A DNA stretch of 26,606 nucleotides from Bacillota bacterium. Its GTDB lineage: Bacteria > Bacillota > Bacilli > Paenibacillales > NBRC-103111. Within the stretch, counting starts at the first letter, position 1. Each line of letters opens with the position of its first letter. The notes beneath the pieces are model-generated. The model was not told where the DNA came from, searched no databases, and worked only from the letters and a program-made list of their open reading frames with translations. The position numbers and the translations under genes are program-made. Positions 21,472 through 26,606 of the stretch are shown here, piece after piece. The DNA lies in contig JAEWMH010000077.1 of the NCBI GenBank assembly GCA_023393235.1, positions 1-26,606 of the forward strand, given 5' to 3'.

Positions 21472-22048
21472 AAAGTCCTTTTCCCTCCATATACAGCCGC
21501 ACTGGTTCAGGCACCATATACCGGACTGTCTGTCCGACACTCAGCCGCCTGCGGATTTCCGTTGAAGACAGCTCCATCAGCGGCATTGGCGCTAACGTCA
21601 CCCGGCTTGCGATCGCTTCCGGGAGCTCCTCCAAAGCCAAGGTGTAACCCGGCCTTGCCAGTCCCACAAAACGGATGAGACGGACAATCTCGTCAATCCG
21701 CCGCCAATGAGGCAAATACATGACCATATCAGCACCGATGATAAAGCAGAAGCTGTCCTCCGGATGCTGCGAGGTTAGCAGCTCCACCGTATCAATCGTA
21801 TAAGACGTATCATGCTTGGCAATTTCAATATCCGTCACCTTAAAATGGGGGTTCCCCTCCACAGCCAGCCGGGCCATGGCCAGCCTGTCCTCCGCCTCCG
21901 CCACAGCTCCATTCTGCTTGTGGGGTGGAACAAAGGCGGGCATAAACCATACCTCATCCAGCTGCTCCGCCTCTCTGGCCAGCTCAGCCGCCAGTAAGTG
22001 TCCCATATGAATAGGGTCGAAGGTGCCGCCCATAATGCCGATCCGCAT
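21464..22048 (-). CDS. nadD: Nicotinate-nucleotide adenylyltransferase
   Basis: NadD joins ATP and nicotinate mononucleotide to make deamido-NAD in NAD synthesis. The 194 aa product has the nucleotidyltransferase signature GGTFDPIHMGH at residues 7-17. FIIGADMVMYLPHW and the second ATP-binding motif LSSTEIRRRLS near residue 170 follow. GAGGGGG eight bases before the ATG fixes the start. It lies 18 bp downstream of yhbY and overlaps yqeK by 8 bp, so the two are translated together. Confidence 0.97.
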   Translation of the reverse strand: MRIGIMGGTFDPIHMGHLLAAELAREAEQLDEVWFMPAFVPPHKQNGAVAEAEDRLAMARLAVEGNPHFKVTDIEIAKHDTSYTIDTVELLTSQHPEDSFCFIIGADMVMYLPHWRRIDEIVRLIRFVGLARPGYTLALEELPEAIASRVTLAPMPLMELSSTEIRRRLSVGQTVRYMVPEPVRLYMEGKGLYA

Positions 22049-22066
22049 GCCGGATTCCCCCTCGGA

Positions 22067-22360
22067 TTACCGCGGAAGCACGATGCGCTTGTTTTCCGTG
22101 GATTCCTTGTACAAAATAACGGTTTTGCCGATAAGCTGAACCAGCTCCGCTCCCGTTCCTTGTGCCAGCTCCTCTGCCACCTCATGCTTGTCATCCGTAT
22201 TGTTGGTGAGGATGGATACCTTCAGAAGCTCCCGGACCTCCAGCGCCTCACTGATGCTTTTCAGCATGTGGTCGTTGACGCCGCCCTTCCCAACCTGAAA
22301 GATCGGGTCCAAATGATGGGCTTCCGAACGCAAATACCGTTTTTGTTTTCCTGTAAGCAT
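22067..22360 (-). CDS. yhbY: CRM-domain RNA-binding protein YhbY (YqeI)
   Basis: A 97 aa protein made of a single CRM domain, associated with pre-50S ribosomal particles in bacteria. It begins MLTGKQKRYLRSEAHHLDPI and contains the family motif VGKGGVND, followed by ALEVRELLKVSI. The end IGKTVILYKESTENKRIVLP is typical. GGAGGAG five bases before the ATG sets the start. It lies between aroE and nadD, as in B. subtilis. Confidence 0.95.
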   Translation of the reverse strand: MLTGKQKRYLRSEAHHLDPIFQVGKGGVNDHMLKSISEALEVRELLKVSILTNNTDDKHEVAEELAQGTGAELVQLIGKTVILYKESTENKRIVLPR

Positions 22361-22405
22361 GCTTGCTCCTCCACATTCTCATATCAAATGAATTCGTTTA
22401 TTATT

Positions 22406-23290
22406 TTAGCTTCCAAAAGCCTCTTCCACTGCAGCCCGCATTGCCCCTACAGGCGCCGGCTGACCTGTCCAATATTCAAAGGCGTACGCACCTTGATAAA
22501 CAAACATGCCCAAGCCGCTGTGAATCTGTGCGCCTGTTTTTGCCGCATGCTTCAGGAGAGCAGTAATTCGCGGATTGTAAACAAGATCGCTTACGGTAAG
22601 CTCCCGGTGCAGAAGGGAGGGATCAAGGTCCATAGGCAGTTCATCCACATTGGGATGCATTCCCGCGGCGGTTGTATTGATCACCAGCTGCGTGCGGTCC
22701 ATAAAGGCTTCAATCTCACTGATTCCGATCCCCTCTGTAACCACATGAGTAGCCATATCCCGGGCCAGCTCCAGGGCGCGCTCCTTGGTCCGGTTGGCGA
22801 TAACAATCTTCGCCACCCCTTCTTTAGCCAAGGCATAGACAATCCCCCGGGCAGCTCCACCTGCACCGAGCAGCAATACCTCTTTGCCAGCCAGAGACAC
22901 GCCGGTTTCCTCCTTCAGAGACCGGACATACCCGATCCCGTCCGTATTGTAGCCGGTCAGCACTCCGTTATCATTGACAATGGTGTTCACTGCACCGATG
23001 GCTTGGGCAGCCTCATCAATTTTATCCAGATATTTCATTACCTCAACCTTATGGGGAATGGTTACATTCACCCCGCGGAACCCCAAAGCGCGGATTCCCT
23101 CCACCGCAGCCTGCAGCGTTTCCGGCCGAATATGAAAGGCCCCGTAAGCCCCATTGATGCCGGCCTCACGAAATGCCCGGTTCAGCATCAAAGGGGATTT
23201 GGAGTGGCCCACCGGGTCGCCGAAGACACCGAAAAGAATTGTTTTCGTATTCAGAATCCCCTCTGCCCAGTCTGTTCTCTCATCTCCCAT
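22406..23290 (-). CDS. aroE: Shikimate dehydrogenase (NADP)
   Basis: AroE reduces 3-dehydroshikimate to shikimate in aromatic amino acid synthesis. The product is 294 aa. The substrate site is FGDPVGHSKSPLMLNRAF near residues 23-40. The catalytic Lys lies in NVTIPHK, the Asp in GYNTDGIGY, the NADP loop is LLLGAGGAARG, and IANRTKERA follows. An earlier ATG at 23299 is only one base from the AAAGGA site. The ATG at 23290, with nine-base spacing, is the better start. It lies 30 bp after yqeH, in the conserved operon order. Confidence 0.96.
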   Translation of the reverse strand: MGDERTDWAEGILNTKTILFGVFGDPVGHSKSPLMLNRAFREAGINGAYGAFHIRPETLQAAVEGIRALGFRGVNVTIPHKVEVMKYLDKIDEAAQAIGAVNTIVNDNGVLTGYNTDGIGYVRSLKEETGVSLAGKEVLLLGAGGAARGIVYALAKEGVAKIVIANRTKERALELARDMATHVVTEGIGISEIEAFMDRTQLVINTTAAGMHPNVDELPMDLDPSLLHRELTVSDLVYNPRITALLKHAAKTGAQIHSGLGMFVYQGAYAFEYWTGQPAPVGAMRAAVEEAFGS

Positions 23291-23320
23291 GAGCCACATT
23301 CCTTTCTTAGCCGCAGCTCC

Positions 23321-24439
23321 CTAAAGAACCGGGGTACGGACGGCGATTTTAACACCCCGCGGGGCATGAACCACCAGATCTGCGCCGCTTTTGTTGTTTA
23401 CTGTAATCCAGCCTAGGCCGGAGATAAGCACTTCTGTCTCCGCACCGGCTTTGGCCCGGATATTATGCTTCACCCAAGCGGGAAGGGCCTCCACATCCTC
23501 CAGCACGGGAGGAGTCAGCAGTTCGCCCTTATGCTCCGCATACAGCTCGTCCGCCCGGTCCAGCTTCGTACGGTGGATTTTGACGCCGGAGGAAACATAA
23601 CAGGTAAAGGACTGCCGTTCACCCGCGACAAAATCAAACCGGGCCAGTGCTCCGAAGAACAGCGTCTGTCCCTCGTTCAACTGGTAAATCATCGGCTTCA
23701 AAGGTTTATCCGGCAGCACTGTTTTCAAATACTGCTTAGGCAGCAGTTCCGTCAGCCTGTGCCGGTACACAATACCCGGGGTGTCAATCACGGATTTGCT
23801 GTCCTCCAACGGAATTTCCACCAGGTCCAGAGTTGTCCCCGGATATTGGGATACCGTCAGCTCGGACTCCAGATCGCTGTAATCCCGGATCAGCCGGTTG
23901 ATGAAGGTGGATTTGCCCACATTAGTGGCGCCTACCACATAGACATCCCGTCCTTCACGTAAACGTCCCACCAATTCAATTACCCGGTCGAAGCCCTGGT
24001 TGTTTCTGGCGCTGACCAATACGGTCTCCGCAACCTTCAGGCCGTTTTCCTTGACCTGCTTCTGCACCCAATTGCGTATACGGTTCCAATTGCTGACCTT
24101 GGGCAGCAAATCAATCTTGTTGACCACCAGCAGCACGGGATTGTTCCCGATAAAACGCTGGAGACCGCCAATAAGACTCCCCTCAAAGTCGAATACATCC
24201 ACAATGTGGACCACCAGCGCCTTTTTGTTGGCAATGGAGCCCAGCATCTTCAGAAAGTCATCCTGATTCAGCGTCACACTGGACATTTCATTATAGTTTT
24301 TGATCCGGAAGCATCTTTGGCAAACCACCGGAATCTTGTTCAAAGCTGGCTCCGGGATAAACCCGACAGCCCCCGGGTCCTCCACCTGCAGGGCCGCTCC
24401 GCAACCCTCGCAGCGCAAGACTTCATCTGTGTCGAACAT
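23321..24439 (-). CDS. yqeH: Circularly permuted GTPase for 30S assembly
   Basis: YqeH is needed for 30S ribosomal subunit maturation. The 372 aa protein has an N-terminal zinc finger, C-x2-C in CEGCG and CQRC, within residues 10-45. The GTPase motifs are permuted: G4 VVNKIDLLP (near residue 105) and G5 VSARNNQG precede G1 GATNVGKST (near residue 170), then PGTT and G3 DTPG. The C-terminal domain ends in HAPRGVKIAVRTPVL. GGGGG precedes the ATG at 24439. It is the second gene of the operon, following yqeG by 18 bp. Confidence 0.97.
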   Translation of the reverse strand: MFDTDEVLRCEGCGAALQVEDPGAVGFIPEPALNKIPVVCQRCFRIKNYNEMSSVTLNQDDFLKMLGSIANKKALVVHIVDVFDFEGSLIGGLQRFIGNNPVLLVVNKIDLLPKVSNWNRIRNWVQKQVKENGLKVAETVLVSARNNQGFDRVIELVGRLREGRDVYVVGATNVGKSTFINRLIRDYSDLESELTVSQYPGTTLDLVEIPLEDSKSVIDTPGIVYRHRLTELLPKQYLKTVLPDKPLKPMIYQLNEGQTLFFGALARFDFVAGERQSFTCYVSSGVKIHRTKLDRADELYAEHKGELLTPPVLEDVEALPAWVKHNIRAKAGAETEVLISGLGWITVNNKSGADLVVHAPRGVKIAVRTPVL

Positions 24440-24457
24440 ACCGTTCCCCCAATATTC

Positions 24458-24952
24458 TTATTGCTTCATGAAACGGACGACCACACGCTCGATCACCCGG
24501 TTCACTTTGGTAAAAAAGCCTTCATCGGCAGCCGCCACCGGCGCCACCAAAATCGTGTACAGCCCCAGACGGTTGCCTCCCAGCACATCGGTCAGCATCT
24601 GATCCCCTACCACTGCAGTCGCTTCCGGACCAAGCTGCATCAGCTTCATGGCCCGGACGAAGGCGGCATTCATAGGCTTCTTCGCACTGGATATATACGG
24701 AACAACAATAGGGTCAGCAAAAGCGCTCACCCGCAGCTTGTTGTTATTGGAGACAATCACCACTTGAAAGCCCCTGTCCTGCACCTTTTTCAACCAGTCC
24801 ACCAGCTCCGGAGTAGCCAGCGGCACCTTGGCGCCCACCAGCGTATTATCCAGATCAGTGATAATTCCCCGGATTCCCCTTTTCCATAATTCCTCCAGCG
24901 GAACCTCGAAAATGGAATTGGCCGCAAGCTGCGGCTTCAACTTGTTAAACAA
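24458..24952 (-). CDS. yqeG: HAD-superfamily phosphatase YqeG
   Basis: A 164 aa HAD subfamily IIIA phosphatase, first gene of the operon. Motif I is IITDLDNTLVGAK (about residues 30-42), motif II is VSNNNKLRV, the motif III Lys is in SSAKKPMNAAF, and motif IV is VVGDQMLTDVLGGNRLG (about 114-130). The physiological substrate is not known. Translation starts at TTG 24952, preceded by GAGGTG with eight-base spacing; no ATG or GTG with a site is nearby. The operon promoter lies 41 bp upstream. Confidence 0.93.
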   Translation of the reverse strand: MFNKLKPQLAANSIFEVPLEELWKRGIRGIITDLDNTLVGAKVPLATPELVDWLKKVQDRGFQVVIVSNNNKLRVSAFADPIVVPYISSAKKPMNAAFVRAMKLMQLGPEATAVVGDQMLTDVLGGNRLGLYTILVAPVAAADEGFFTKVNRVIERVVVRFMKQ

Positions 24953-24992
24953 CCGATAATCACCTCAAAATTCCATACAAGCTATAGGAGAA

Positions 24993-25022
24993 ACTATACC
25001 ATAATTCTTCAATTTGATGCAA
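24993..25022 (-). promoter_or_regulatory. Sigma-A promoter of the yqeG operon
   Basis: On the minus strand TTGCAT (25017-25022), an 18 bp spacer and TATAGT (24993-24998). It is the only good promoter found for the nine-gene operon. Confidence 0.65.
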
Positions 25023-25237
25023 AAAGGATTCTCTTGATCATGGAAAAAACAGCGCTGTACCCATATTCATATCGCAGTAGAACCTAGCTGCACCCGGATT
25101 CTTGTCGGCTGTTGAGCTCCCTTAGTGCCCTATTTGGTCCTTGTTGTCCATTATCCCCTTCCCTCAGGTTTACCTTAGATTCACACCAAACTTCTTAAAT
25201 AACCGTCTTCTACCGATCCCACTCAGATAAAAAAGGC
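25023..25237. other. Intergenic stretch without recognised gene
   Basis: This is the part of the gap between the yqeG promoter and the transposase promoter. It contains a perfect 10 bp palindrome ACAGCGCTGT (25049-25058) and a pyrimidine-rich run from about 25105 to 25225. No open frame with a ribosome binding site, tRNA or clear terminator was seen. A 62-codon minus-strand frame over 25170-25358 has no supporting signal. Confidence 0.5.
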
Positions 25238-25266
25238 TTGAAATAGGAACATATGTTTGGTATAAT
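25238..25266 (+). promoter_or_regulatory. Sigma-A promoter of the transposase-like gene
   Basis: TTGAAA (25238-25243), a 17 bp spacer and a perfect TATAAT (25261-25266), about 37 bp before the start codon. A LexA-type box fills the spacer. Confidence 0.8.
25246..25259. promoter_or_regulatory. LexA (DinR) SOS box in the transposase promoter
   Basis: GGAACATATGTTTG contains GAACATATGTTT, which fits the B. subtilis LexA consensus GAACRNRYGTTY at every position and has a perfect AACATATGTT palindrome. It lies wholly between the -35 and -10, where LexA would block polymerase. The assignment rests on sequence match only. Confidence 0.6.
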
Positions 25267-25302
25267 AAGAACATAGGCTCCCTTGGAGAGGAGGAAATTG
25301 GC

Positions 25303-26214
25303 ATGCATTCCGGCGTGATAATGATAAAGGATGCGGAGTTAAAAATTAGCACCGCCACCTCCCCAGTAACATTGGAAGAAAATGATTTGTTTGATCTGCT
25401 CCAATCCTCCGAACAAGCATGTTTGGACTATCTGTATCAACTTAAATGGCCCAACGGGTTTGTGTGCCCATACTGCGGGCATGGACATGCTTATAACATT
25501 ACCACCCGGCGTCAACCTCTATTCGAATGTGCCTGCTGCAGACATCAAACCTCCTTAACTGCAGGCACCATTATGGAGCGAAGCCGTACGCCTTTGAGCA
25601 AGTGGTTTACCGCCATCCGCCTCATTTCTGATCCTGCTGCGGGTATTAACGCCGTCATTTTACAACGACTGCTTCACGTTACCTACAAAACCGCCTGGAG
25701 TATGCTACACGCAATCCGTGAGGCTATATCTCATGATGAAGGAATGCTGCGTCTTTCTGGCCATGTGCTTGCCCACAGCGCTACATTGGCCCGTTGGGAC
25801 GTTGCGGTCGGTTACTATACACCCCCGTCTACCGCCTCGGTGCTTGTCGGTGTTTCTTTGACAGAGGAAGGCGGGATTTCCCGCGTTCACATGCAAGCAT
25901 TGGATGCTTCCGATTACCAAGGAGGTCAACCCTCCATGGAAGTGATCACAGATTTCTGCGACTACATAACTGTGCAGGGAAACCCGGCAGCTTCCCGTGA
26001 AATCAGACGTTACGGCCCCCGTAAACATAAAAAGGGATGGTCCTTGGTCAAACAAGCCGGCAATTGGATCAACACCACCTTTTTTGGTATAGGCGCCAAG
26101 TATCGTCAGCAATATTTGAACGAATTCTGCTGCCGCCTGAATCTTTTACTGGCCGGTTTGTCCCCCTTCCGGGAAATCAGTCTCATGTGTGCTCGCTCTA
26201 CAAGCTTTTATTAA
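25303..26214 (+). CDS. IS1595-like transposase, possibly inactive or domesticated
   Basis: A 303 aa protein resembling transposases of the IS1595 (ISXO2-like) group. An N-terminal zinc ribbon is seen as CPYCGHGHAYN and CACCRHQTS, near residues 55-85. It is followed by the family phrase TAGTIMERSRTPLSKWFTAI and a helix-turn-helix region (VTYKTAWSMLHAIREAI). The C-terminal YRQQYLNEFCCRLN (about 265-278) matches the conserved end motif. Where relatives have LSG-VEVDETYVGG, carrying the first catalytic Asp, this protein reads LSGHVLAHSATLAR, so the Asp-Glu pair is absent. GAGGAGG eight bases before the ATG and a near-consensus promoter suggest it is expressed. No terminal inverted repeats or target duplication were found around it. 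Confidence 0.8.
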   Translation: MHSGVIMIKDAELKISTATSPVTLEENDLFDLLQSSEQACLDYLYQLKWPNGFVCPYCGHGHAYNITTRRQPLFECACCRHQTSLTAGTIMERSRTPLSKWFTAIRLISDPAAGINAVILQRLLHVTYKTAWSMLHAIREAISHDEGMLRLSGHVLAHSATLARWDVAVGYYTPPSTASVLVGVSLTEEGGISRVHMQALDASDYQGGQPSMEVITDFCDYITVQGNPAASREIRRYGPRKHKKGWSLVKQAGNWINTTFFGIGAKYRQQYLNEFCCRLNLLLAGLSPFREISLMCARSTSFY

Positions 26215-26606
26215 TATATTTCCTTGCCTAAATTATTGCTCTACCCTTTCAGTCCGGGCCGCCTACCGACAATCTTTCCATTCTTGTATATGGGCTTCCC
26301 TCGTTATATCCCTATTCTCTCTTCGATCTTCGCGGCTCAAATTTTTCTATTTTTCACTACCCCTTTTCCTACATCCCCACTACTCCCCCTTCCTAAATCC
26401 CCCACTCCCCCCCTTCCCTCATCCCACTGTTCCCCTTACTGCCTTGCTCCTGTGCTAGCGGATTCCTTACTCTCATGCTATCCTTCTCGCTCCGTGTTGC
26501 CCTGCTGTCTTGTGCTGACGCTCTCTACTTTTTTGAATTTCCTCCACTAATCTCCCTCTTTCAGATTCATATCCTCCTTAGACCCCCTCTCATCTTCGCT
26601 TTAGCC
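26215..26606. other. Pyrimidine-rich non-coding tract
   Basis: From just after the transposase stop codon to the window end the plus strand is about 75 percent C+T by hand count, and about 80 percent over 26341-26460. There is no G at all from 26336 to 26428 (93 bases). Open frames here are low-complexity, lack ribosome binding sites and show no known domain. No inverted repeat matching the left side of the transposase was seen. Confidence 0.7.

Noticed and set aside
21998..23416. A plus-strand open frame of 472 codons opposite aroE, yhbY and nadD
   Set aside because: It spans three real genes antisense, lacks a ribosome binding site and shows no recognisable domain.
26189..26550. Pro/Leu/Ser-rich plus-strand frames in the pyrimidine-rich tract
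   Set aside because: They arise because C/T-rich DNA contains few stop codons. There is no ribosome binding site and no complexity in the translation.
1..26606. tRNA or rRNA genes, prophage or conjugative genes
   Set aside because: No tRNA-like cloverleaf, rRNA segment, integrase or phage structural gene was recognised. The only mobile-element protein is the isolated IS1595-like transposase.

Overview
The window looks like a chromosomal segment of a Gram-positive, spore-forming member of the Bacillales, most likely Paenibacillus or a close relative. The evidence is sporulation and germination genes (spoIIP, gpr), late competence genes (comER, comEA, comEB, comEC), a T-box leader on leuS, strong AGGAGG-type ribosome binding sites and fairly high GC. 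The gene order is the Bacillus subtilis yqeG-to-spoIIP block read on the minus strand, with several insertions. The genus is an inference from gene content and order.

Right to left on the minus strand, the first unit is a tight nine-gene housekeeping operon: yqeG, yqeH, aroE, yhbY, nadD, yqeK, rsfS, a cvfB-like S1 gene and a yqeM-like methyltransferase. It has one promoter (24993-25022) and one terminator (18751-18824). It combines 30S and 50S ribosome maturation, NAD and shikimate synthesis and dinucleotide hydrolysis. Next comes an accessory pair, an SDR oxidoreductase diverging from a WYL-domain regulator. It is followed by leuS with a complete T-box leader (specifier CUC), a small-molecule kinase of the aminoglycoside phosphotransferase fold, and comER on the plus strand.

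The competence cluster (comEA, comEB, comEC) follows. It is unusual in having an intrinsic terminator inside the comEA leader and another immediately before the comEC ribosome binding site. An ECF sigma factor and its zinc-binding membrane anti-sigma factor, with an apparent autoregulatory promoter, separate comEC from holA. Then come rpsT (plus strand), gpr with a sigma-G-like promoter, a HAD phosphatase, spoIIP, and the first codons of one more gene.

The right end differs in character: a lone IS1595-like transposase gene with no recognisable inverted repeats, an altered catalytic motif, and a LexA-type SOS box between its -35 and -10. Behind it lie about 390 bp of strongly pyrimidine-rich non-coding DNA.

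The most interesting unexplained structure is a pair of intergenic repeat loci (2361-2540 and 16443-16629). Each holds four copies of a TTCCGYTA-core motif in a two-plus-two inverted layout, with copies in the same orientation almost exactly 50 bp apart.
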